NCBI GenBank assembly: GCA_025361865.1
Contig: JANYJH010000074.1
Span: 1-35,366, forward strand
Source: Phragmitibacter sp.
Lineage (GTDB): Bacteria; Verrucomicrobiota; Verrucomicrobiia; Verrucomicrobiales; Verrucomicrobiaceae
Length of the DNA: 35,366 nucleotides
Reading direction: 5' to 3'
Shown here: positions 25,452 to 32,168 of the stretch, in pieces
Position numbering within the stretch: the stretch's first letter is position 1
Layout: each line of letters begins with the position of its first letter
Program-made: the position numbers and the translations under genes
Notes under the pieces: generated by a model
The model's database searches: none
Told to the model about the DNA's origin: nothing
The model's input: only the letters and a program-made list of their open reading frames with translations

Positions 25452-25787
25452 ATGAAACACCTCCTCCTTCCCTGCCTTCTTGCCTTGCTCATGTCTTGCA
25501 CGAAGGAAACGCAGAACCGTATTGGCCGTTCCATCCAGAACTGGACAGGCGTGAATGGCGTCCTCGAAATCTATGCGGGCGAGAAGCTCGTGAAGCGTTT
25601 CATTAAAGTGGACAAGCTCACCACGGCGACCGCCACAGATGGCGGCAGTGCGTCACGGCCTTATCGTTACGGCTATGGTGTCTTGGATGAGAACTTGAAT
25701 GGCGTTGCAGATGCCACAGAGAAGCGCGTGTATTTTGAGTTCAGCGATTACTCCTCGAACTACATCTTCTACGAGAGCCCGCATTGA
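25452..25787 (+). CDS. Small predicted lipoprotein of unknown function
   Basis: The 111-residue protein opens with a lipoprotein signal (MKHLLLPCLLALLMSC) whose cysteine at residue 16 would be lipidated. I recognise no family. The C-terminal half contains DENLNGVADATEKR, an acidic loop like the dockerin or EF-hand-type calcium motif DxNxNGxxD, followed by aromatic strands (VYFEFSDYSSNYIFYESPH). The frame is open upstream, but the repeat occupies that space and only this ATG gives a signal. It converges on thiS, with only four bases between the two stop codons. Confidence 0.65.
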   Translation: MKHLLLPCLLALLMSCTKETQNRIGRSIQNWTGVNGVLEIYAGEKLVKRFIKVDKLTTATATDGGSASRPYRYGYGVLDENLNGVADATEKRVYFEFSDYSSNYIFYESPH

Positions 25788-25791
25788 TCCA

Positions 25792-25992
25792 TTAGCCACC
25801 AGCGGTGATCTGCACGACTTCGATCACGTCTCCTTCAGCGACCGTCGTGGTAGCCACTTCACGAGGGAATAAGGCGCGCTGATTCAACTCCACCACGACG
25901 GGCTTCTCCCCAAAGCCGAGCGCGTTCAGCAAGTCCTGAACCGTGGATAGCTGGGAGAAATCTTGAGGGGTTCCGTTGATGACAAGGCGCAT
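25792..25992 (-). CDS. thiS: ThiS sulfur carrier protein
   Basis: The 66-residue length and ubiquitin-like pattern fit ThiS: VINGTPQDF at the start, TVQDLLNALGF, then VVVELNQRALFPRE, a GDVIEVVQITAGG end and the essential terminal Gly-Gly, which is adenylated and then thiocarboxylated. ThiS gives sulfur to the thiazole ring of thiamine through ThiG. It stands alone; no thiF, thiG or thiH is in the window, and I see no convincing TPP riboswitch upstream in the 118 bases before it. A MoaD-like carrier is a less likely alternative given the short length. Confidence 0.88.
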   Translation of the reverse strand: MRLVINGTPQDFSQLSTVQDLLNALGFGEKPVVVELNQRALFPREVATTTVAEGDVIEVVQITAGG

Positions 25993-26045
25993 GTCATTTC
26001 ACGATGCGGAAGCGGCTGAGCGTGGCAAACGAAAGTTGCTGTTGA

Positions 26046-26080
26046 AATAAAAAGCGCCCGATGTTTCCACCGGGCGCTTT
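26046..26080 (-). terminator. Intrinsic terminator after the Gfo/Idh oxidoreductase gene
   Basis: A perfect 10-base stem AAAGCGCCCG with CGGGCGCTTT (26051-26080) and 10-base loop lies 31 bases after the stop codon at 26111. On the minus strand the stem is followed by a T-rich tract (complement of AAATAAAAA, 26045-26053). It separates the Gfo/Idh transcript from thiS. Confidence 0.85.
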
Positions 26081-26110
26081 CATTCCTGGAATGAGATTGA
26101 TCCGAATCGC

Positions 26111-27673
26111 TTAGCCGACTTTCGGCAGCTTGAACTCTTCGCGGTATTCTTCGGTAGCCATCTTCGTGGCCTCTTCAGCGAACTCGCCTTCAAACTTCAT
26201 CGCTTCCGCGTTGAAGCTGAGCCAAGGGCCGAGGGAGGTCTTCTGCGCGTTGACGTCCACTTGGTTGGCTTCGAGATTGGCCACGAAGTTTTCAAAGGTC
26301 GCACTGGCAGCTTTATCAGCCGCGAGACGTTCTTTGATTTCACCGGGGGCGACCTTCTTACCGAGGCGGTAGCTGACGTTAGCGAGGTGCGCGAGGCAGG
26401 CAGCTTGGAAGCCGTGACTGATGTGCAGGTTCGGATTCACGCGCTTGCCCGCCTGAATGGAGGCGATGAAGTTCGGCATGTGGCTCGGGCCGTCACGGAA
26501 GTCATCGAACTTCTTCACCATCTTGCCTTCGTTGTCGTAAGCCTTGGATTCAGCGACGTAGCCGCCTTCGCAATGGAAGACATTGCCGATCTGCGTCGAG
26601 CCACCTTTGCCCTGACCAGAGACGTAATAGACGGGCGCGCCGCCTTCTTTACCGTCCTTGCCAAAATTCATATTGGCCTTCGGAAGACCGCGATTGTCGA
26701 AGAGGAGAGGCACTTTGCCTGCGCCCCAATCATAGAGCGCCATCTGGTTGTTCGCGGTCTGGCCGTCATCTTCATAACCCCAGCGGGAACCGAAGCTCAT
26801 CACGCGCAGAGGAAGCTCTGGATTGCCGAGCACCCAGCGACCAACGTCGAGCTGGTGGGGCCCTTGGTTGCCGATGTCGCCATTGCCATAAGCCCACTGC
26901 CAGTGCCAGTCGTAGTGGAATTTCTCACGGGCGATGGGCATCATGGGGCGGGGGCCGCTCCAGAGGTTGTAATCAACCGTGCCAGTGGTGCTCTTGCCTG
27001 CCTTATCATGGAACTGGCCGGGCTTGATGATGCCGCCTGCGACTTCGACTGGCGCGGCGACTTTCCCGATGCTCTGGCGCGGCTTGTAGTTGGTGCCACG
27101 GGAGAGGACGAGCTTACCGATCTCACCTGATTTCACGAACTCCATCGCGGAGGCCCAGCCGAGGTCTGAGCGGCGCTGCATCCCGTGTTGAAGGATGAGC
27201 TTGCCTTCCACGGCGACGCCTGCTTTCAGGAGTTCTGCCCCTTCAAAGAGGTTATGACAGACTGGCTTCTCAACATACACATGCTTCCCTGCGGCGAGGG
27301 CCGAGAGAGCGATGAGCGTGTGCGTGTGGTTCGGCGTGGCGATGGTGACCGCGTCGATGTCCTTATCTTCAAGGAGCTTCCGGTAATCGGTGTAGGCTTT
27401 GACCTTGATGTTCTTCTTCTCAAGTCCTGCGACCATCTTATCCATGACATCGGAGTCCACATCACACAGCGCGACGAGGCGGACGCCTTTGATTTTGCCA
27501 GAGGTGAGATCGCCGATGTGGCCTTTGCCACGGGCATTGAAGCCGATGACGGCGATGCGGATGTCTTCGTTGGCCCCGGCGGCCTTGGCGAAGGTGGGCA
27601 GATACATTGCGGCACCAGCGTAGAGCGAGCTACGCAGCACATCGCGGCGGGTGATGGAGGAGGGTGTGTTCAT
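26111..27673 (-). CDS. Tat-exported Gfo/Idh/MocA-family oxidoreductase
   Basis: The 520-residue protein begins with a twin-arginine signal (ITRRDVLRSSLYAGAAMYLP, then FAKAAGA). The NAD(P)-binding Rossmann region follows (IRIAVIGFNARGKGHI, VALCDVDSD), then VTIATPNHTH and the family lysine in HVYVEKPV. Later segments such as HYDWHWQWAYGNGDIGNQGPHQLDVGRW are typical of the large secreted Gfo/Idh proteins of Verrucomicrobiota, Planctomycetota and Bacteroidota. These are thought to use tightly bound NAD for sugar interconversion in the periplasm, including 3-keto sugar chemistry, but the substrate here is unknown. It lies 29 bases after the DUF6807 gene and ends at a strong terminator. Confidence 0.93.
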   Translation of the reverse strand: MNTPSSITRRDVLRSSLYAGAAMYLPTFAKAAGANEDIRIAVIGFNARGKGHIGDLTSGKIKGVRLVALCDVDSDVMDKMVAGLEKKNIKVKAYTDYRKLLEDKDIDAVTIATPNHTHTLIALSALAAGKHVYVEKPVCHNLFEGAELLKAGVAVEGKLILQHGMQRRSDLGWASAMEFVKSGEIGKLVLSRGTNYKPRQSIGKVAAPVEVAGGIIKPGQFHDKAGKSTTGTVDYNLWSGPRPMMPIAREKFHYDWHWQWAYGNGDIGNQGPHQLDVGRWVLGNPELPLRVMSFGSRWGYEDDGQTANNQMALYDWGAGKVPLLFDNRGLPKANMNFGKDGKEGGAPVYYVSGQGKGGSTQIGNVFHCEGGYVAESKAYDNEGKMVKKFDDFRDGPSHMPNFIASIQAGKRVNPNLHISHGFQAACLAHLANVSYRLGKKVAPGEIKERLAADKAASATFENFVANLEANQVDVNAQKTSLGPWLSFNAEAMKFEGEFAEEATKMATEEYREEFKLPKVG

Positions 27674-27702
27674 GTTATTTGGTATAGATCGGAACTTAAC
27701 TT

Positions 27703-28650
27703 TTACTGGCTGGAGTAATCTTTGAACAGCTTTTCCAACTCAGCGGGGCGTGATTTCCCTTTGGCAAAGTAGAAACGGTAACGAAGCGTCAGGCTTTCGC
27801 CTTTTTTCAGGGTGTAGTCCCCGGCGTGTTCAGCAAGCGTGGGATCGAAGTCATGCAGACCGAAGGGATTCACGGCGAACAAACCGTAGTCCCGCGCGTG
27901 CCAGGTGGTCGGAGAACGGAGATTGCTGGGATGGCTGAGGATGCTCACGGCCACTTCTGTGCCCTTCGGATCAGGGCCGTAGTAGCTGACCCAGTTCGCG
28001 TGCTTGCCCCAGACCTGAGCGTTGCGGTCATCGCCGCTGTTGAAGGCGTGGCCTTTGGCCCCTTCGATCTTGGCAGAGAGGGAAAGGGATGAGCAAAGTC
28101 GGAGCGCCATGCTGCCTTCCTTAGTATCGCCAAAGACGACATCGCCCTCACTGGCTTTCAGCGTGATGTCGAAGTCCAGTAGCTTCTCGCCTTCAGGCAA
28201 GGCGGTGATCGTGATCTTGCGTGAGTCCGTCAGTTGCACGGCCCCGTTCGGCGCGACCCATTTCGTGTCCGCGGTGAAGAAGCCTTTGTCGCCTTCCGAT
28301 TTGGTTTCGCCAAAACTCACATGCTCCTGTTTGCCGAAGTTCTTTTCCTCACTCCAGAAGTCCATGCCGTTGATGCTGCCATGCGCGAACCACAGGGAAC
28401 GATGATGCTTGTGATCGGTCGGTTCACCCGCCACATCGGTGCGCATCGGGAAGTTCCGCGTGATGTTCTCACCAGCCGCGCCGATGACCGGATACATGAA
28501 GGGTCGCGGCGTATTCTTCGTGATGTATTCGGTGAACAGAGCGCCATTCACTTCCACCTTCAATCCAGCATCGCTGGGCGTGAGTTTGACGGATTGAGCA
28601 TGAAGAGGAAGGGCCGCAGCGAAGAGGAACAGGAACGGTAAAGCGCGCAT
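27703..28650 (-). CDS. Exported DUF6807 (PmoA-like) protein
   Basis: The 315-residue protein has a signal peptide (MRALPFLFLFAAALPLHAQS). The body matches the DUF6807 or PmoA-like group: VEVNGALFTEYITKNTPRPFMYPV, TDHKHHRSLWFAHGSINGMDFW with a histidine cluster, GSMALRLCSSL, WVSYYGP, SILSHPSNLRSPTTWHARDYGLFAVNPFG and LRYRFYFAKG. Function is not established. Its genes are commonly beside secreted Gfo/Idh oxidoreductases, as here, which suggests a joint role in sugar catabolism. The ATG at 28650 places the signal peptide at the N terminus; the frame is open to 28683. The name PmoA here does not imply methane monooxygenase. Confidence 0.85.
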   Translation of the reverse strand: MRALPFLFLFAAALPLHAQSVKLTPSDAGLKVEVNGALFTEYITKNTPRPFMYPVIGAAGENITRNFPMRTDVAGEPTDHKHHRSLWFAHGSINGMDFWSEEKNFGKQEHVSFGETKSEGDKGFFTADTKWVAPNGAVQLTDSRKITITALPEGEKLLDFDITLKASEGDVVFGDTKEGSMALRLCSSLSLSAKIEGAKGHAFNSGDDRNAQVWGKHANWVSYYGPDPKGTEVAVSILSHPSNLRSPTTWHARDYGLFAVNPFGLHDFDPTLAEHAGDYTLKKGESLTLRYRFYFAKGKSRPAELEKLFKDYSSQ

Positions 28651-28772
28651 AAAGGGCTGCCATGATGAGGCCGTGGGCTGCAAACGAAAAGGAAAATCCG
28701 CGCTGTTTCTCGAATTCTTGAGTTCTGAATCGTGCGAATTTCACGCGATGTGTTATATTTTCTGCATTTTCC

Positions 28773-29783
28773 ATGACTATCTATCAAAGAACTCAAGCCA
28801 CCCTACGTGATCAACCTCAGCATTGGCTCGTCACCGGCGGCGCGGGCTTCATCGGTTCGCATGTCATCGAGAAGCTGCTCAGCCTCGGCCAAAGCGTGCG
28901 AGTGCTCGATGATCTGAGCACTGGAAAAACGCAGAATCTGGAGGCTGTGCGTGGCCTTGTCGGCCCCGAGAAGGCGGCGCGACTTGAATTCCTGCAAGGC
29001 GACATCCGCGATGCGGGGACCTGTGATCGCGCTGTTGCCGGTGTGGATCGCGTCATTCATCTCGCCGCGATGGGCTCCGTTCCGCTCTCCATGGACAAGC
29101 CGGCAGATTGCAATGCCATCAACGTTTCCGGCACGCTCAACATCTTCCTCGCCGCTCATCGCGGCGGCGTGAAGCGTCTTACTTACGCGAGCAGCAGCGC
29201 GGTGTATGGCGACGATGCTTTGGAAACCAAGCGCGAAGAAAGCATCGGCAAATGCATCTCACCTTATGCGGCCAGCAAACGCATGGACGAGATCTATGCG
29301 CAGACCCTGCACACCTGCTTCGGCTTTGAAGCGGTCGGCTTCCGTTACTTTAACGTCTTCGGACCACGCCAAGATCCGAAAGGTGCTTACGCCGCCGTGA
29401 TCCCGCTTTGGATTGATGCCATGAAGAAAAGCCAGGATGTCTTCATCAATGGCGACGGCGGTAACACGCGCGATTTCTGTTTCGTGAGAGACATCGTGCA
29501 GGCGAACATCCTCGGAGCAACGACGGACAATGCAGCCGCGTTCGGTGAGGTCTTCAATGTGGGGCTGGGCAGCGCGACCACCTTGAACGAGCTCTTCACC
29601 ACGCTGCAAACGCTCGTCAGCGAGGACACAGGTCGTGCCGTGCCAAACGTCATCTATCGCGACTTCCGTGCAGGCGACATCCGTCATTCCTGCGCTGACG
29701 CCACGAAGATTCAGCAAGCTCTCGGCTTCGCACCAGATCACACCGTGATGGAAGGATTGCGCGAGACCGTGAAGGCGTTTTAA
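28773..29783 (+). CDS. UDP-N-acetylglucosamine 4-epimerase, WbpP/GalE type
   Basis: The 336-residue protein is an extended SDR. It has VTGGAGFIGSHV (NAD binding), HLAAMGSVPLSMDKP, SSAVYGDD and SPYAASK (Ser/Tyr/Lys catalytic set), FRYFNVFGPRQDPKGAYAAVIPLWI and VFINGDGGNTRDF. Similarity to WbpP of Pseudomonas is strong across the length, including an N-terminal leader before the Rossmann fold. At the substrate gatekeeper position, where E. coli GalE has Tyr299 and WbpP has serine, this protein reads GDIRHSCAD with serine, favouring N-acetylated UDP-hexoses. The product would be UDP-GalNAc for surface polysaccharides. It is divergent from the DUF6807 gene, and a palindromic repeat begins one base after its stop. 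Confidence 0.88.
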   Translation: MTIYQRTQATLRDQPQHWLVTGGAGFIGSHVIEKLLSLGQSVRVLDDLSTGKTQNLEAVRGLVGPEKAARLEFLQGDIRDAGTCDRAVAGVDRVIHLAAMGSVPLSMDKPADCNAINVSGTLNIFLAAHRGGVKRLTYASSSAVYGDDALETKREESIGKCISPYAASKRMDEIYAQTLHTCFGFEAVGFRYFNVFGPRQDPKGAYAAVIPLWIDAMKKSQDVFINGDGGNTRDFCFVRDIVQANILGATTDNAAAFGEVFNVGLGSATTLNELFTTLQTLVSEDTGRAVPNVIYRDFRAGDIRHSCADATKIQQALGFAPDHTVMEGLRETVKAF

Positions 29784-29784
29784 C

Positions 29785-29888
29785 GTGGCACAGGCATCCT
29801 GCCTGTGGGTAGTTCAGGCATCTTGCCTGAATCATCTCTGACAACGGCAGGATGCCTGTTCTACCCACAGGCGAGACGCCTGTGCTAC
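29785..29888. repeat. Composite palindromic repeat (CACAGGC type) between epimerase and vapC
   Basis: The outer arms (29785-29812 and 29861-29888) match in inverse orientation at 24 of 28 positions; each arm is itself a hairpin such as CACAGGCATCCTGCCTGTG. Between them lie a perfect hairpin, TTCAGGC-ATCTT-GCCTGAA (29813-29831), and another CAGGATGCCTG-type piece. The element starts one base after the epimerase TAA, and its right end covers the stop codon of the convergent PIN-toxin gene (29885-29887). It looks like a dispersed intergenic repeat rather than a dedicated terminator, as no U-run follows. Confidence 0.7.
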
Positions 29889-30319
29889 TTCAACCAACGC
29901 AGTCCCGCCTTTTCAGCGAGCTTGCCTTGACGTTGATCGAATGTCAGGAAATCACGCACCCCCAGTTCACAGGCGATGGCGACATGTAGCAAGTCGGTGG
30001 CCCGCACCCCGAGCGCTTGTCCGTAACGCTCTCCCAGTTGCTCTGATTTGCGAAAAGCATCCGTCCAAGGAATGGACGTATGGGATAAGATTTCAGATTT
30101 CAAATCGCTTTCCAGAAGCGCTGAAGCTGCCTGCTTTTCAGTGCTCGTGATTTCAGCGCGGAACACCGAAAGCCTGAAAGCATTCCGCACTTCATGGCGA
30201 TGCAAAGGAGTGAACGGCAGCGTCACGGAGAGCTTTGCCATCCGTCGTGCCGCCGAGTCTGAATGAGCATCCTGAACATACAAGGAAACCAAAAAACTGG
30301 AGTCCGCATACGCTACCAC
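29885..30319 (-). CDS. PIN-domain ribonuclease toxin (VapC-like), second module
   Basis: The 144-residue protein has the PIN acidic set: D6 in VAYADSSF, E43 in PLHRHEVRNAF, aspartate in RATDLLHVAIA and aspartate in FLTFDQRQGKLAEKAG. It probably cleaves RNA when its antitoxin is degraded. The start overlaps the stop of the upstream antitoxin gene by seven bases, as usual in type II modules. It is a clear relative of the toxin at 16495-16932. Its TAG stop lies inside the arm of the intergenic repeat, so the very C terminus may have been shaped by that repeat. Confidence 0.88.
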   Translation of the reverse strand: MVAYADSSFLVSLYVQDAHSDSAARRMAKLSVTLPFTPLHRHEVRNAFRLSVFRAEITSTEKQAASALLESDLKSEILSHTSIPWTDAFRKSEQLGERYGQALGVRATDLLHVAIACELGVRDFLTFDQRQGKLAEKAGLRWLK

Positions 30320-30555
30320 TTTGCCTCCTCGCGCTCTAGCAAGATGGCGTTCTGAGCAGCTTGGTCGCCATAGATTTGACGCAGCCGTCCTGCGAAATCG
30401 GGCCGCTTGACCCGCCCCGCCTTCTTCAGTTCTACGGGCACCAGCTTGGCGCAGGTGATCCCGCGTTTGGTAATCGCTATCTCCTCGCCCGCACTCAGCC
30501 AGGTGGAAAGTTTGGCGAAATCGTTCCTGAGTTCACGCACGGTTACTGTTCTCAT
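30313..30555 (-). CDS. Phd/YefM-type antitoxin
   Basis: This 80-residue protein begins MRTVTVRELRNDFAKLSTWL, a classic Phd/prevent-host-death N terminus, followed by GEEIAITKRGITCAKLVPV, the strand-turn-strand that forms the DNA-binding dimer. The C-terminal part (RVKRPDFAGRLRQIYGD onward) is polar and helical and would wrap the PIN toxin. Such antitoxins repress their own promoter, which would lie in the 80-base gap to the divergent yicC gene. It precedes and overlaps the PIN toxin gene. Confidence 0.9.
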   Translation of the reverse strand: MRTVTVRELRNDFAKLSTWLSAGEEIAITKRGITCAKLVPVELKKAGRVKRPDFAGRLRQIYGDQAAQNAILLEREEAKW

Positions 30556-30639
30556 GGTGAGACATTAGTTTGTATCACCAAGTCAATCAACCACATTATC
30601 CCGTTGCCGCACCCCGCACGCTCGCCAACATGCTGGGCT

Positions 30640-31515
30640 ATGAATAGCATGACGGGATTTGGACGCGGCGAGGCCATCGCTGAGGGCGTCGTTTGGCGGG
30701 TGGAAATCAGCTCGGTGAATCGCAAGCAGTTGGAGATCGTCATCAATCTTCCGCGTGAGTTGAACGAGCTGGAAACAGGACTGCGCAATGGCATCGCAGG
30801 GAAGCTTTCCCGTGGCCGGGTTTACGCGGCCATCACCGCAGATCGTGGAAGCGCCAGCAAAGCCAGCCTGCGGGTGGATGAAACTTTAGCGAAGCAATAT
30901 GCCGAAGCGCTCACGAAGCTATCGGGCTCGTTGAACCTGCCTTCCGCCATCTCATCGAATGACATCATTCGCTGGCCCGGCGTCTTCACGATTGAGCAAA
31001 GTGAAGTCACCGCTGAACAAGCGCAGCCCTTCATTGATAAAGCCGTGAACGCGGCGCTGAACCAGATGCTCACCATGCGCAGCGCTGAGGGCCAGCACTT
31101 GAAGGAAGACATGAGCGTGCGGCTGGATGCCTTGCAGACCATGTTCACTGAAGCTGCCGAACTCTCTCCTCAAGTGGTCGCGAAGTATCGCGATGCCCTG
31201 CGCCAAAGACTTACCGATGCGGGCCTGCCTTTGCCCCTCGATGATGAGCGCCTCGTCAAGGAGATCGGCCTGTTCGCGGATCGCTGCGACATCTCAGAGG
31301 AGATCACGCGCGCGGCCAGCCACATCAAACAATTCCGCACCTACATGGACAATGGCGAGCCCGTGGGCCGCTCGTTGGACTTCCTCTCGCAGGAACTCTT
31401 TCGAGAGATCAACACGATGGGCAGTAAGGCGAATCACGCGCCCCTGGCCCAGCTCGTCGTGCGCGCCAAGACGGAGCTTGAGAAGATCCGCGAACAGGTG
31501 CAAAACATTGAGTGA
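30640..31515 (+). CDS. YicC-family protein (putative endoribonuclease)
   Basis: The 291-residue protein starts MNSMTGFGRGEA, the near-invariant YicC opening, followed by VEISSVNRKQLEIVINLPRE. The C-terminal DUF1732 region has DISEEITRAASHIKQF, PVGRSLDFLSQELFREINTMGSKA and a final coiled segment. YicC of E. coli has been described as an endoribonuclease acting on small RNAs. The frame is open from 30361 but the family start fixes the ATG at 30640. It is followed five bases later by guanylate kinase, a very widely conserved pairing. Confidence 0.95.
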   Translation: MNSMTGFGRGEAIAEGVVWRVEISSVNRKQLEIVINLPRELNELETGLRNGIAGKLSRGRVYAAITADRGSASKASLRVDETLAKQYAEALTKLSGSLNLPSAISSNDIIRWPGVFTIEQSEVTAEQAQPFIDKAVNAALNQMLTMRSAEGQHLKEDMSVRLDALQTMFTEAAELSPQVVAKYRDALRQRLTDAGLPLPLDDERLVKEIGLFADRCDISEEITRAASHIKQFRTYMDNGEPVGRSLDFLSQELFREINTMGSKANHAPLAQLVVRAKTELEKIREQVQNIE

Positions 31516-31520
31516 TACTT

Positions 31521-32135
31521 ATGACCAACGATTTCCCCACCCAGCGCCTCGGCGTCCTCATGGTCGTCTCCGGCCCTTCTGGTTCTGGCAAGACCACGCT
31601 CTGTCGCCAGCTCGCAGACATGGGTGAAGTCGCCTATTCCATCTCCTGCACCACCCGTGCGCCACGCGCCGGAGAAGTGCATGGTCGCGATTACTTCTTC
31701 CTCACCGAACCCGAGTTCAAAGAGCACATCGAGCGCGGAGAATTCTTCGAGCACGCCCATGTTCATAACAATTACTACGGCACGCTGAAGACCTATGTGA
31801 AAGCGAATCTGGAGCGCGGTGTGGATGTGGTCATGGACATAGACATCCAAGGCGCAGCGCAAGTGCGAACCTGTGATGATGAGCTGGTGCAGCGCTGCTT
31901 CGTGGACATCTTCATCCTTCCACCCAGCGTGGACGCCTTGAAGGAACGCCTCTCCCAACGTGGCACCGAAGACCAAGAGAAGCTGAACCTGCGACTCACT
32001 AACGCCCTCACTGAACTCAAGGAGTGGCCGCAGTATCAATATGCGCTCATCAGCGGGTCGCGTGAGCTTGATTTGGAACGCTTCAAGGCACTCTTGTTCG
32101 CAGAGCGGATGAAGGTGGCGCGGTATGTTTCATAA
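31521..32135 (+). CDS. gmk: Guanylate kinase
   Basis: The 204-residue protein matches Gmk in length. It carries the P-loop GPSGSGKTT (18-26), the GMP-binding region SCTTRAPRAGEVHGRDYFFL, GEFFEHAHVHNNYYGT, and VVMDIDIQGAAQV, then the lid arginine region RLSQRGTED and NLRLTNA. It phosphorylates GMP to GDP. I chose ATG at 31521, with GAG eight bases upstream, over a GTG at 31512 that overlaps the yicC stop. It is probably co-transcribed with yicC. Confidence 0.95.
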   Translation: MTNDFPTQRLGVLMVVSGPSGSGKTTLCRQLADMGEVAYSISCTTRAPRAGEVHGRDYFFLTEPEFKEHIERGEFFEHAHVHNNYYGTLKTYVKANLERGVDVVMDIDIQGAAQVRTCDDELVQRCFVDIFILPPSVDALKERLSQRGTEDQEKLNLRLTNALTELKEWPQYQYALISGSRELDLERFKALLFAERMKVARYVS

Positions 32136-32168
32136 TCCTGGTGGGATTACAAATCTGCGGGACATGCC

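Noticed and set aside
26261-27130. A plus-strand frame of 289 codons opposite the Gfo/Idh gene
   Set aside because: The minus strand encodes a complete Tat-exported oxidoreductase. Long antisense frames are common in GC-rich coding DNA.
27703-28650. A methane monooxygenase subunit (PmoA)
   Set aside because: The similarity is to the secreted DUF6807 group sometimes named PmoA. There is no integral membrane topology or pmoCAB context.
28718-28772. Promoter for the epimerase based on TTGAGT and TATATT
   Set aside because: The spacing between the two hexamers is about 30 bases, too long for a sigma70 promoter. TATATT (28754-28759) alone is not enough.
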